A DNA stretch of 64,000 bases from Chrysogorgia sp. JL179-B06 (Eukaryota > Cnidaria > Anthozoa > Scleralcyonacea > Chrysogorgiidae). The translations under genes were made by a program, and so were the position numbers. Below are positions 21,860-31,053 of the stretch, piece after piece. A model generated the notes under the pieces. The model saw nothing but the letters and a program-made list of their open reading frames with translations. It made no database searches and was not told where the DNA came from. Within the stretch, counting starts at the first letter, position 1. Each line of letters starts with the position of its first letter. Where the stretch lies: assembly GCA_035772405.1 (NCBI GenBank), contig JAYKKM010000428.1, forward strand, positions 6,660,001-6,724,000, read 5' to 3'.

Positions 21860-23098
21860 TTAATACTGGATTGATTGCAACCCATTGTTCATAAAGTTGA
21901 CCAACCCGTCACTCATCACAAACACCCTGCACATGACATTTGCGGTCGTCGCTTTCTTTGTGATTTCAAGAAGCACACCAGATTGTGTGTTCACAATTTT
22001 TTTACCAGTGGCGACGTTGTAATTATCTTGAACGCTCCTCAAGTCAATGACCAACGCAAAGCCATCTTTGTAGAACTTCTGTACGGTCATAAACTGAGCG
22101 TGTTCTTCACCCAACCCAAACAGTCGCTTCGCTTCTGCGTAGAACTTTGACTTTGGAATGCCTTGTGAGTACACACTATTTGGCACACCTTCAATTGTGA
22201 CTCTAATATTCTCAATATTTGGGTAAAGAAACTCCTCACTGTCTGTTCGCACCTTATTTGTGAATAGCAACACAATTGCCTTCATGCTTTTTCTTGGAAG
22301 ATTAATGTTTTCATTCACAATGGTCGTGCCTTTGTCCCATTCGGTGGTTTTCATCAACGTGATGTGCTCATATGACAAACTACGACCACTCGCATAGCCC
22401 GACGCTATTTCGTCAGCGAGCTCCTGGTTATCAATCGTCTCATACTCAAGCTCGAGGTTCTCCAGAGTGTATCCACCCACAGCGCTACCGGATTGTGCCA
22501 CCATGATGTCTGTGGCCTTCGGAAGTGTGATGACATACTGCAAGTTGTTGTTCATGCTAAAAGGAGCGTACAACCCGTGGTCATTCATGATTTTACCAAG
22601 CTTAATCCGCTGCTTCGTCCCAATCACACCAAACATTAACGCGTCACTAACTTTAGCAACGTTCCCACTCGTCGCACCACTGTCATCCTTAGAAACTAGC
22701 TTTCTCAAGTTCTCACCACCAATACCATAGTCAATCATTTGGTCTCGCGCAGTGACACTCTCCCAAAGGTCGCGATAGACACCAGTGTAATTTTCTCCAT
22801 TGTTGTCATACACAGTTTCCCCAGCTAGTCTCACAACAAGTTTCTCAACCAACAACTTGCTAACATTATTCAAGAACCAGCTTTTGACGTTTGCATTCTT
22901 AAAGTCGAACACTAGACCCAACGACCCAGGAACCAAACAGCTGCTAACCTTGAGCTTCGGTATATCAATGTAAAGTTCCTCGCCAGGACTGACCTTATTA
23001 GGGTTCAACGTGATCACATGCTGTGTTCTCACCCCTTTTATGCCACCCATGGTCGCTCGTCTAAAACCAGGGCTCAACTCTGCTGATGTGACGTTCAT
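21860..23098 (-). CDS. Probable major capsid protein (Element 1)
   Basis: 412 residues, beta-rich and soluble, without signal or membrane segments. Segments such as HVITLNPNKVSPGEELYIDI and SLSYEHITLMKTTEWDKGTT, long strands and conserved loops fit a double jelly-roll capsid protein. It is strongly conserved in length and sequence with the Element 2 copy (413 residues) and sits between the ATPase and the membrane-protein gene. It is shorter than many Polinton capsid proteins, so the call rests on position, conservation and composition. A promoter-like motif lies at 23,099-23,117. Confidence 0.65.
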   Translation of the reverse strand: MNVTSAELSPGFRRATMGGIKGVRTQHVITLNPNKVSPGEELYIDIPKLKVSSCLVPGSLGLVFDFKNANVKSWFLNNVSKLLVEKLVVRLAGETVYDNNGENYTGVYRDLWESVTARDQMIDYGIGGENLRKLVSKDDSGATSGNVAKVSDALMFGVIGTKQRIKLGKIMNDHGLYAPFSMNNNLQYVITLPKATDIMVAQSGSAVGGYTLENLELEYETIDNQELADEIASGYASGRSLSYEHITLMKTTEWDKGTTIVNENINLPRKSMKAIVLLFTNKVRTDSEEFLYPNIENIRVTIEGVPNSVYSQGIPKSKFYAEAKRLFGLGEEHAQFMTVQKFYKDGFALVIDLRSVQDNYNVATGKKIVNTQSGVLLEITKKATTANVMCRVFVMSDGLVNFMNNGLQSIQY

Positions 23099-23117
23099 AT
23101 ACTTTACATATGTTTTA
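23099..23117 (-). promoter_or_regulatory. Promoter-like motif before the capsid gene
   Basis: On the minus strand AAACATATGTAAAGTATATG runs into the ATG. It matches the element-wide AAACATATNGTATANTATA motif. Confidence 0.6.
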
Positions 23118-23150
23118 TCATCTTCGAAGCTGAGACCCTCGAAGCTGAGA

Positions 23151-24599
23151 CTACCGTTTTAGCTTGTAATAATCATAAGCAAACCACGCGAGTACCACCG
23201 CAAGTACCCACAGATTTTGAGCCAACCATGCGAGACCCTTCGCACCCAACGTCAACGCGTTATAAACTAAATTAGCCAGCCCAACAGCCCATGGACCCAT
23301 CTTCGTTATCGCGTTTTTAACAGCCTGTGCGAATGACCTCGTGGCCATAGCACCTTTCATAACAGCAGACCTCCCAGCGATAATAATAGTTGTTATAATT
23401 CCAGCCACTGAAATTGCTACAGCGCTTAACCCAACCATATTTTCTTTGGCCCACTCCTTAAATTTCTGCAACCTGTCAATGTCGACTTCTTGTTGCGCTC
23501 TAACCTCTTCTATTCGCCGCTTTTCTACAACTTCTTCTCTGGCTTGCGTGAGTCCCACCTCTCTCTCAAGCAAACCGTCATACTCTAGCTGTTCGTCACT
23601 CGTAAGACTACTTTGCTTATTTTTTGTATCAAGCTCTGTCATTCTCCTACTCGTTTTATTTATCGCTTCCTGATAATGGTCTGCTTGAATTTGCAACGCA
23701 CCAGTGTCACCTATTCTCGATTCACGCAACACGCTATCGCTTGGGTTAAGCACACCATTATGTTCGCGGTTTTCTTCGTGTGATAGTCCACGTATGTCGG
23801 CGTAACCCACTTTTGTATCAATTACTGAGAAGTCATCTAGGGTTGCTTCTGTTGTGACAGCTGTTGTCTCTGCGCTCTCAGGGATTTGACTAACTAACTG
23901 TTTGAACTGCTCAATAGCCCTTTTACTATTGTCGTCTGTACTGTAGATCAAGTCTTTTTTTTTCCCAGGTTTTAGAACTCGTTTAGGTTTTCCATATTTA
24001 CCATCTTTGTTTATCGGTTTGAAAAGAATAGCCCCCGAGTCCGTAACCCATGACCTGTTGACTATTTCCCTTGACGCGTCGTCGTGGCCGAGTCCCTTTT
24101 TGTTTAATTTACGTATTTTCCTATTTATTAGCTTGATTCTTTTCACATTGTTTTCTGTTAGCTCTTTGTTGGACGCTTTTAGCTCACCCAGTCTTTTCTT
24201 AATTTCCTCCTCCTCTTCAAAAGCTATACTGAAACTTTCGTCATTGACGTCACCATACGGTTCCTGCTCAACAAACTCTACCGCTGGGACTTCTGTGTTA
24301 GTCCCCCTTATTGTCACCGTCTTACCATCGTCAGTGTCGATAAATGGCGTCTCTTCTTCTTGAAACCTTCTATCATATTCGTACTGTAATTTATCCACTC
24401 TCTCACGCAATTCACCATACTCGACACGCACAATGTCTGGCATGTCGTCGCCGCCATCATCGCCATACTTGTCGGTGATTAAATTATAGTCTCGAGTGAC
24501 TTTTTTAAGTTCGTCACTTATTTGATCATCGGTGTACCTATCAAGTCTATCGAAGTCCTCCATCCGAATCTCGTCAAAATCTCCCCCACCTTCAACCAT
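23151..24599 (-). CDS. Virion-associated membrane protein candidate, long paralogue (Element 1)
   Basis: 482 residues. The N-terminal ~350 are acidic, charged and largely helical or coiled. The C-terminal ~100 hold three hydrophobic stretches (near LSAVAISVAGIITTIIIAG, GPWAVGLANLVYNALTLG and LAQNLWVLAVVLAWFAYDYY) with a short basic tail. It is homologous over its C-terminal half to the neighbouring 316-residue gene and to the single 428-residue gene of Element 2. Function unknown; a capsid-interior or membrane role is guessed from its place between capsid and integrase genes. Confidence 0.75.
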   Translation of the reverse strand: MVEGGGDFDEIRMEDFDRLDRYTDDQISDELKKVTRDYNLITDKYGDDGGDDMPDIVRVEYGELRERVDKLQYEYDRRFQEEETPFIDTDDGKTVTIRGTNTEVPAVEFVEQEPYGDVNDESFSIAFEEEEEIKKRLGELKASNKELTENNVKRIKLINRKIRKLNKKGLGHDDASREIVNRSWVTDSGAILFKPINKDGKYGKPKRVLKPGKKKDLIYSTDDNSKRAIEQFKQLVSQIPESAETTAVTTEATLDDFSVIDTKVGYADIRGLSHEENREHNGVLNPSDSVLRESRIGDTGALQIQADHYQEAINKTSRRMTELDTKNKQSSLTSDEQLEYDGLLEREVGLTQAREEVVEKRRIEEVRAQQEVDIDRLQKFKEWAKENMVGLSAVAISVAGIITTIIIAGRSAVMKGAMATRSFAQAVKNAITKMGPWAVGLANLVYNALTLGAKGLAWLAQNLWVLAVVLAWFAYDYYKLKR

Positions 24600-24600
24600 A

Positions 24601-24646
24601 TTACATTAGCTCACGTTTTGAATATCGCTTTCTGGTATCCACGAAT
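24601..24646 (-). repeat. Duplicated tail of the integrase gene
   Basis: These 46 bases match 25,611-25,656 at about 44 positions and still carry the codons for the last residues of the integrase (SWIPESDIQNVS). They mark the breakpoint of the tandem duplication that made the two membrane-protein genes. Confidence 0.85.
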
Positions 24647-24658
24647 CACATTTTCTCT

Positions 24659-25609
24659 CTAGTTTAGATAATTGTACGCAAACCACGCGAATGTCACCGC
24701 GAACACCCACAGATTTTGAGCTAACCAAGCGAGGCCCTTTGCGCCTGTCACCAGCGCGTCATAAACTAAGTTCGCCAATCCAACAGCCCATGGACCCATC
24801 TTCGTTATCGCGTTCTTAACAGCCTGTGCAAACGACCTCGTGACCATAGCGCCTTTCATAACGTTAGTCCTCCCAGCGATAATAACAGTCGTCACAATTG
24901 CTGCCACTGAAATCGCTAAAGCACTCATCCCAACCATATTTTCTCTAGCCCACTTCTTGAACTTCTGCAATCTGTCAATATCAATCTCTTGTCGCTCTCT
25001 AACCTCCTCTATTTGTCGCTGTTCAATAATCATGTCTCTAGCCTGTATGAGTCCAATCACTCTTTCAGCTAGATTAATATGCTCTTCACCCCCCACAGTT
25101 GTGAGATCTTTTTTACCAAGCTCTGCCATTCTCTCACCCGCTTTGTCTATAGCTTCTCGAAAATAGTCTACTCGTGTTTGCAATGTACCAGTATCACCTA
25201 TTCTTGACTCAGACGTCACACTCTCGCTTGGGTTCAGTAGCGCATTTAACTCACGGTTCTCGATTGACGTTAGCCCAAGTATGTCGACGTACTCTGCGTG
25301 TGTGGTGTCTAACAATGACGCACTCCTCGCAACGTCTTCGTAGTCTTTTGCGTTGTCATTAATCCGCGTCTCAATATTGCTAAAGGCCTCCTCCACGCGT
25401 TGACGCTCCCTTCTACCATGCTCGCGAGCCAGCCCACTCCTCACTTTAGTTAGTCTAACTCTCTCGCCGACTGCAACGTTTGGGTCGTCCCAAGCTAGCT
25501 CACTATCTTTAGTGGCTTTTTCAAGACTATACTTTAGTTCGTCGTCGGCGACATCTTTGTATTCGTTAGAGCTACCCATCTCAAGGTTGTCGAAGCCACT
25601 TTCAGCCAT
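24659..25609 (-). CDS. Virion-associated membrane protein candidate, short paralogue (Element 1)
   Basis: 316 residues. It shares the 'EENREHNG / NRELNALLNPSESV...ESRIGDTG' block, the charged helix (QEIDRL-type) and the three C-terminal hydrophobic segments with the 482-residue neighbour. It lacks the middle region of the longer copy. The start MAESGFDNLEMG resembles the Element 2 start MAEGGFDDIEMQ better than the long paralogue does. It is 6 bases from the integrase stop, so its promoter lies inside the integrase coding end. Confidence 0.75.
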   Translation of the reverse strand: MAESGFDNLEMGSSNEYKDVADDELKYSLEKATKDSELAWDDPNVAVGERVRLTKVRSGLAREHGRRERQRVEEAFSNIETRINDNAKDYEDVARSASLLDTTHAEYVDILGLTSIENRELNALLNPSESVTSESRIGDTGTLQTRVDYFREAIDKAGERMAELGKKDLTTVGGEEHINLAERVIGLIQARDMIIEQRQIEEVRERQEIDIDRLQKFKKWARENMVGMSALAISVAAIVTTVIIAGRTNVMKGAMVTRSFAQAVKNAITKMGPWAVGLANLVYDALVTGAKGLAWLAQNLWVFAVTFAWFAYNYLN

Positions 25610-25615
25610 ATTACA

Positions 25616-26719
25616 TTAACTCACATTTTGAATATCGCTTTCTGGTATCCACGAATTATGTTTGCTCTCATAACCAAACCATTTGACCAGCGCCATCTTC
25701 TTCCCTCTGACTTTCTTTCTTTTCAACACCTTTTCAACTCTGTACACATCGTCACCAGGTTTCTTATTGACTAGTGATAATTCCTGTTCATAAAATTTAC
25801 CAATAATCTGTTCACCGGTGTGATCCTCAATTTCGTACACATTCGGATCACCACGAATAACCTTCACCACTTTAAACAGCTCCTCAGTGAAGTTGGCTTC
25901 ATAACCCTTTGTGAACACACTCTTGTATTTACTAATTCTCACTGATTGACCAACTCTAAACTTTGGCAATGGGTTGTCTGCAAATTGATGACCAAACAAA
26001 GTGGTCCACACTTCGCCTTCGTTTGACTTATTAACATCCTTCGGTTTCATCATAACGCTTCGATTCACATTACCATTGTAATTGCTCACAAACTGGTCAA
26101 GAACGTCAATCCATTTATACGTTCCACGGGCATAAAAGTACTTCCACATAATGCTCTTGAGACTTCTATTAAAACGCTCAACAATAGAGGCCTTTTTATC
26201 ACTCTTAGTGCTGAAATATTTAACGTCACGCTCCTTCAACAAACTTTTCACACCAACATTGTAGAACTCAAGTCCATCATCGAATTGCGCTAACTTAGGT
26301 GTGGTCCCAAACTGATCTTTAAAGTCAACCAACAATTTTCCAACAGCCTTAGTCATGTTCTTAGTGTCTTTTCTGTAAACTGCAATGCCAAAAGCGTATC
26401 TACTCAATATTTCAATACCTGTCAATATCCAATAATAACCACCATTCTGTTTTGAGTACTTACTCATGTCCACTAAGTCCATTTGGAGCTCTTCACCAAG
26501 AAATCCAACAAAAGTCGCACGGAATTTATGCCTTCTCACAATGGGTTTGTACCTAGTGTAGGTGTCCTGCGCTGTCAACCATTCTTTCACTGTTTTTCTA
26601 GTTACTTTCAATCCGTCTCCCAATGCACTTTGATACAATTTCTCTACACCACTGTACCCTGTCTTAGGATTATAGTAAATATCTCTCAACCCTTGTTCTG
26701 TTTCCACACCAAGCTCCAT
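25616..26719 (-). CDS. Chromodomain integrase, retrovirus-like DDE family (Element 1)
   Basis: Begins at the ATG at 26,719 (MELGVETEQG), giving 367 residues; the longer frame would need GTG. A helical N-terminal domain is followed by the DDE core: D in LQMDLVDM, D in QFDDGLEF and E in ERFNRSLK, about residues 81, 147 and 181. The C-terminal chromodomain spans VYRVEKVLKRKK to WFGYESKHNSWIPESDI. This is the Polinton c-integrase that joins element ends to 6-bp staggered targets; the chromodomain may guide it to chromatin. All core residues are present. Confidence 0.92.
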   Translation of the reverse strand: MELGVETEQGLRDIYYNPKTGYSGVEKLYQSALGDGLKVTRKTVKEWLTAQDTYTRYKPIVRRHKFRATFVGFLGEELQMDLVDMSKYSKQNGGYYWILTGIEILSRYAFGIAVYRKDTKNMTKAVGKLLVDFKDQFGTTPKLAQFDDGLEFYNVGVKSLLKERDVKYFSTKSDKKASIVERFNRSLKSIMWKYFYARGTYKWIDVLDQFVSNYNGNVNRSVMMKPKDVNKSNEGEVWTTLFGHQFADNPLPKFRVGQSVRISKYKSVFTKGYEANFTEELFKVVKVIRGDPNVYEIEDHTGEQIIGKFYEQELSLVNKKPGDDVYRVEKVLKRKKVRGKKMALVKWFGYESKHNSWIPESDIQNVS

Positions 26720-26724
26720 ATAAT

Positions 26725-27516
26725 TCACACAATATACAGTTCCAATAACACCGCGCCAACGTCAGCGTCACCATTGTTTGGTTTGACACGAAACGTCATA
26801 CTTGAGTAAATACCTTTTTTAATTCTCACCTTGGACTCAACATATGCGTAGCGCTGTATCCCCCCATCAAGAGACTGCTCGGTGGGTATTGGCAACGTTG
26901 TGATCACATTACTGCGCTTCCCATCAGTGCCCACATTGCTCTCCGTCTCAACAGCGTCGCACGAGACCTCTACATACTTTAGACCTCTGTTCATGTCAAT
27001 CTTGTTTGGACTGTCGTGCCACTGATAATTTAACGTAATCCCTGCATCACTTGCGAAACCAAGCAAGAGCCCAATGTCACCTAGCCTAAGTTCCGCTCGG
27101 TGGGTGTAGTCATACCTCACATGCTGAACTTTAACCCTACTTTTACCCGTGGCCACCAGTCTCTCCACCACGAGGTCTACACGAACCCCCCTGAGCGTGA
27201 GTCGTAGAGCTCTAACCAACGCGTCGAAGTCGTAATAACCCCCATTCAATCGAGTTGTCGCGAGTCCTGGGTACGGTGTTCCTGATATAACATTTAGGAA
27301 TTGAATATCGGCATCACTCGCCACGTTATTGTAGCTCCAAAACACAGTGGCTGTCTTGACTACAACGTGTGGGTTATCGTATGTGGCTACTACACTATAG
27401 TCAAAGGTTACAACTTTCTCCACACCTTCAACGAGTACCGTCAACTTTTGAGGACCGCCGTCTACACGCCGCTTTTCAGTGTAACCACCAGAGTCGAACC
27501 CATAGTTTAGACTCAT
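26725..27516 (-). CDS. Penton-like minor capsid protein with fibre-type N-terminal tag (Element 1)
   Basis: 263 residues. It starts MSLNYGFDSGGY, the same opening as the fibre-like proteins of both elements. The body aligns with the neighbouring ~215-residue protein: PHVVVKTATVFWSYNNV, GDIGLLLGF, MNRGLKYVEVSCD and ESKVRIKKGIYSSMTFRV. These match a beta-rich, probably jelly-roll fold as in penton or minor capsid proteins. Element 2 has no counterpart in this position, so it seems an Element 1 duplication that gained a tag. The frame is intact. Confidence 0.65.
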   Translation of the reverse strand: MSLNYGFDSGGYTEKRRVDGGPQKLTVLVEGVEKVVTFDYSVVATYDNPHVVVKTATVFWSYNNVASDADIQFLNVISGTPYPGLATTRLNGGYYDFDALVRALRLTLRGVRVDLVVERLVATGKSRVKVQHVRYDYTHRAELRLGDIGLLLGFASDAGITLNYQWHDSPNKIDMNRGLKYVEVSCDAVETESNVGTDGKRSNVITTLPIPTEQSLDGGIQRYAYVESKVRIKKGIYSSMTFRVKPNNGDADVGAVLLELYIV

Positions 27517-27535
27517 TACTTTAGCACGCGTTTAG

Positions 27536-28199
27536 CTACTCAAGCGTTGCATACAAATCCAACAATATGTCACCAACGTTGACACCACTACCATCTTGGT
27601 CAGTCACGTTAAACACCAGCTGTGTGAAAGCGCCTTTGTTTATCGACACCTTCGACTCAATGTTGGAAAATTGTTGGACAGAGCTCTTCAGTGGTTGGGT
27701 GGTGGTCAATGGCAACTCGACGATAACCTCGCTTTTGCTGCCATTAACAATATTCTCAGGTCTGTTCACAATGCTGCAACCCACTTGCACGTACTTCAGC
27801 CCTTTGTTAACATTCACAACATTAGGACTAACCAAACCACTACTACTCACCGTTGTGTTATCGTTGAACCCTAAGAGTTCTCCAAATTTAAACAGCTCTA
27901 ATTGTTGGTCAGTTTTTATCTCACACTTCGAATTGTGTTTGTTGGCCACTAACCCAATAGCCCCCAATCCCTTCAACTCGTCGGCAATCATTTTAAAAGT
28001 GTGGTACCCAGACTCAAAAACGTGTTTGTTGCTGTTGTAACTTATTTCATCATTCACGCCAGTCTCCACGTTCACGTAGTCCCAAAAGATGGTCGCTTTT
28101 TTCACTAGTAAGTGAGGATCTGAGCCAAACGTCAAAAGTGCTTCTGGTAGATCCACAGTTTCCGTTGGACCTCTAATCAACACTACAAACCCTGACCAT
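27536..28199 (-). pseudogene. Penton-like minor capsid gene with a frameshift near its start (Element 1)
   Basis: The frame from about 28,183 down encodes ~215 residues very close to the Element 2 protein at 54,552 (PHLLVKKATIFWDYVNV, FGELLGFNDNT, VNVNKGLKYVQVGC). The only ATG with a promoter-like context (28,197-28,199) is in another frame and meets a stop after eight codons. Compared with Element 2 there is one extra T in the 'gtttgtag' region. The gene is therefore either disabled or starts at a non-ATG codon. Confidence 0.65.
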
Positions 28200-28223
28200 A
28201 TATAATGTAGCGCGTGTTATGTG

Positions 28224-28243
28224 TAACATATGGTATATTATAT
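28224..28243 (+). promoter_or_regulatory. Promoter-like motif at the divergence point (Element 1)
   Basis: AACATATGGTATATTATAT ends directly at the ATG at 28,244. It is an excellent match to the shared motif and lies between the leftward and rightward gene blocks. Confidence 0.7.
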
Positions 28244-29714
28244 ATGCAGAAAGCCCTTCGTGATTACTATGGAAAGTACTACAAACTCGCGATGGCTAAC
28301 ACGTCAAAGGCCACACACGACGCAAAGGCAGACCTCATCAAAAAGTACCCCCACGCTACTTTAAGCAAATTCGAGTTCAATCCAAATATTTCGCAAGATG
28401 GTAAAATCATGAGTGTCGATGTGTATTTCAGAAACAACGACGTCCTCAGCACAGACATAACCAGCACAACCTTCAAAAATGATAAAAACATGTGGGAGTG
28501 GCTGCACAATAGTAAGTTCCCAATAATATGGCAAGGTGGTGGGGCTATCCAACCATTGCCAAAAGGTCATAAGAACCACTGGGGGCTTTGGGATGGCTAT
28601 CCAACAGAAAACGTGTTAAATTATCCAGTGAATAATTTCAAAGTTTTCGTTAACCAGAGTAGCTACTTCATGTCAAAGCTGCCAGTCTTGCGAGTCACCA
28701 CGTCAAAGACAAAATCAGAGTGGGATGACAGCGAATCTTACTATCGCGTTGTGTTTTGCGACGTATTGTGCAAGTTTCTGTTGTGGGGTGTCACTACAAC
28801 ATTTATCAGTGTCACAAGAAGTTCACCCTGTGGTCACAAGTGTGATGAGATTTCATTTGTACTTCACCATTAGAAGACTTCTGAGAAGAATGGAGGGTGG
28901 TGAGACCATGAAATCAATAAGTAGAGAATTCAACGCTTCCGAATTGTATGGTAAGATTTCCAAGATTCCCAAAAAGCACTACTACCAGAATAAAGTCCTG
29001 AGCGATGGCACTTTAGGTGAGTCCAGAGTCTTCACACTCAACGACGTTCAGAACGATTACAAACGATACGTCGCGCGACTCTCGGATGGTTTTACCAACA
29101 TTGGGCTGCAATATCTAAATCAAAGCATAGAAGCCTTTGTGTACTCCACACTTGGTGCACAAGCGAGAACACGTGTATCAGTCGTTGGTGGTTCTGCAGG
29201 AAGTTTAGAAACCCAACAAGAGTTCCGCAAGTTGTTTTCTGACAGTGTTATTCAGTATGACGTGTCGACATGGATTCTCAACATGAACAAATCGATTAGA
29301 GACACCAACGTTGTTCAAAATCTTGCAGTGTCACCAAGTACATGGTTGATGCCGAGCAATGTAGTAATTCTCAAGAATAAAATCGCTGGGTACAACAACT
29401 TATTAAAGATTGCCACAGAGTCCATGAGATTTGGAGTGAACACCAGCTTGAACGCAACAACACCAACAATTACGGCTAAAAAAGTCCACCAAGAAAATGT
29501 GGTGACTAACTTAGTAGCGCCAACAATCGTGAAGAAAAAAGTTCATCAAGAAAACGTGGTGGCTAAAAAAGTTTACCAAGAAAACGTGACACCACTTCCT
29601 GTCAGAAAAACAGTGGCCACCACCACAAGTAAGTCAGACACGACAACGTTGGCGATAGTCTTAGGGTTCTCAGCAGTCTCTGGTTATCTGTTAACCAAAT
29701 ACACCTTGAAGTAG
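28244..29714 (+). pseudogene. Conserved element protein of unknown function, frameshifted (Element 1)
   Basis: Starts at ATG 28,244 (MQKALRDYYG); the longer frame needs GTG. Homologous to the single 547-residue frame of Element 2. In Element 1 the first frame runs only to 28,873; the rest continues in another frame to 29,714. The break is one extra T in the T run at 28,754-28,757. Conserved blocks include NHWGLWDGYPTENVLNYPVN and ATYCASFCCGVSLQHL. Near the end are three imperfect KKVHQENV-type repeats and a C-terminal hydrophobic helix, suggesting membrane anchoring. A programmed frameshift or an assembly error are alternatives to mutation. Confidence 0.7.
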
Positions 29715-29716
29715 TA

Positions 29717-30667
29717 ATGAGTCTAAACTATGGGTATGAGTCTGATGACCCTCATGATAAAATACTAAAGAGAACGAAAAGGCATCTGGACGAAGATCCT
29801 AAATTAAGCGCGACTGGTGGAAGGATGTCTGGAATAATAGACATGCAAGGCTCAGCGATAAAAAACGTAGCAGACCCAGTCGATGACTCAGATGCTGCGA
29901 ATAAAAGAACTCTAGAGCAATCGCTATCAAGCTACCTCAAGAGTCAGTCCTACAACATTGTGCTCGACTTCAACGTTAGCACACACGCCTTGAAAAATGT
30001 GGAATTTCACGCCAATGGTTCAAACAAAGTGAAAGCCATTGGTGAAACAAGCAAATTAGTGCAAAACAACCCGGTTTATGGTCCTATTGTTGGCATCAGC
30101 GGTGTGAGTCAAAGTTTTCTATCACCTGTGTTAACACCAATCCCACTTGAGTCAGGTCTTCATTTTAACTGCCCCAGTATGCAATGGTGTGATCTCTCCA
30201 TTTTTGTTGTGGTGAGGTTACCAATGAGAACCGCTGGATCAAATTGGGAGACAATTATATCAAACGACGATGGTAGTTGGGATAAGTTCATAGGGTACAA
30301 GACTGGTGTGACCAACAAGCTCGCGTATGGTGGTAGTATCCCAGCGATGGAGAAAGTATGCACTATTCCGAGTATTATTGACCTCACAAAAATGCATATG
30401 ATATCGATACACTGGCAAATGTACAACTCACACGTCAGAGTCAACAACGTTAAGTCAACCGATTCAGACTTCATAGCAAATATGAAAAAGATAGGCGCAC
30501 CCTATGGAACAATTTTTGGAATACATCGACCAAGAATACCACTCACACCTTATGCACACCCATCGTTGATAGAATTCTACGGTGTGAAAATTGTGAGTGG
30601 TTACATGACGAACCGAGACATCATAATCATGGGTGGAGAAATGATGAAGGAATATGGTGTAAAGTAA
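29717..30667 (+). CDS. Fibre-like attachment protein candidate (Element 1)
   Basis: 316 residues. The N-terminal tag MSLNYGYESDD is followed by a basic helix and a phage-fibre-like block, GGRMSGIIDMQGSAIKNVAD then DSDAANKR, which in tail fibres precedes the trimer shaft. The C-terminal ~190 residues (NDDGSWDKFIGY, MISIHWQMYNSHVRVNN, IEFYGVKIVSGYMTNRDI) look like a LamG/concanavalin-type beta-sandwich with lectin-like ends. The whole resembles a trimeric fibre that binds a surface ligand. It is 2 bases downstream of the preceding gene. Confidence 0.6.
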   Translation: MSLNYGYESDDPHDKILKRTKRHLDEDPKLSATGGRMSGIIDMQGSAIKNVADPVDDSDAANKRTLEQSLSSYLKSQSYNIVLDFNVSTHALKNVEFHANGSNKVKAIGETSKLVQNNPVYGPIVGISGVSQSFLSPVLTPIPLESGLHFNCPSMQWCDLSIFVVVRLPMRTAGSNWETIISNDDGSWDKFIGYKTGVTNKLAYGGSIPAMEKVCTIPSIIDLTKMHMISIHWQMYNSHVRVNNVKSTDSDFIANMKKIGAPYGTIFGIHRPRIPLTPYAHPSLIEFYGVKIVSGYMTNRDIIIMGGEMMKEYGVK

Positions 30668-30877
30668 ATGGGAGCGTGTATTTCGAGACCTCATGAAATA
30701 TATAAGATAAATAAGACGACTGACCACATGTTCAAAGCTGGTGGATCGTTTGGTCGCGGTGACGTCACTCTCGAGCTCCACGCTGAGATTGGTATGAGGT
30801 CTAAAAAGACTTACGGCAAACCTATTACGCTACCCGCAGAGTCAGACACTGTGGGAGTGGTAGGAGACGTGACCTAA
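30668..30877 (+). CDS. Small, probably myristoylated protein (Element 1)
   Basis: 69 residues starting MGACISRP, a textbook context for N-myristoylation (Gly2, Ser6) with Cys4 available for palmitoylation. The rest is polar with no membrane segment. It begins directly after the fibre-like gene stop. Element 2 has no homologue here; it has a 180-residue membrane protein instead. Membrane association of the virion or of the infected cell is a reasonable inference; function unknown. Confidence 0.6.
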   Translation: MGACISRPHEIYKINKTTDHMFKAGGSFGRGDVTLELHAEIGMRSKKTYGKPITLPAESDTVGVVGDVT

Positions 30878-30883
30878 GTTAAA

Positions 30884-31024
30884 ATGGGTTGGCTTAGAAA
30901 ACTGGTTCGTAACATTAGAAACTTTTTCAGACGACGTAGAAAACTGAGGGCTAATAAAACGCACCTGATGCATTGGTACGCGACAAACCAGATCTATAAA
31001 AAACCCAACACCCACGTCGAATAG
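30884..31024 (+). CDS. 46-residue arginine-rich protein (Element 1)
   Basis: Frame ATG 30,884 to TAG 31,022-31,024. The first 25 residues, MGWLRKLVRNIRNFFRRRRK and onward, form a strongly cationic amphipathic helix. It lies 6 bases after the stop of the 69-residue gene in the same direction. Such peptides in DNA viruses condense DNA or disturb membranes. The glycine at position 2 leaves lipidation possible. No homologue is visible in Element 2. Confidence 0.5.
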   Translation: MGWLRKLVRNIRNFFRRRRKLRANKTHLMHWYATNQIYKKPNTHVE

Positions 31025-31053
31025 TTTTTTTTGTGGGAGACTATAATATAGTG

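Noticed and set aside
23341..24363. Plus-strand frames of 110 and 118 residues opposite the 482-residue gene
   Set aside because: Antisense shadows; serine-rich hydrophobic composition without conservation in Element 2.
27567..28040. Plus-strand 157-residue frame
   Set aside because: Antisense to the penton-like gene. A matching shadow occurs in Element 2 at 54,538 only because the real gene is conserved.
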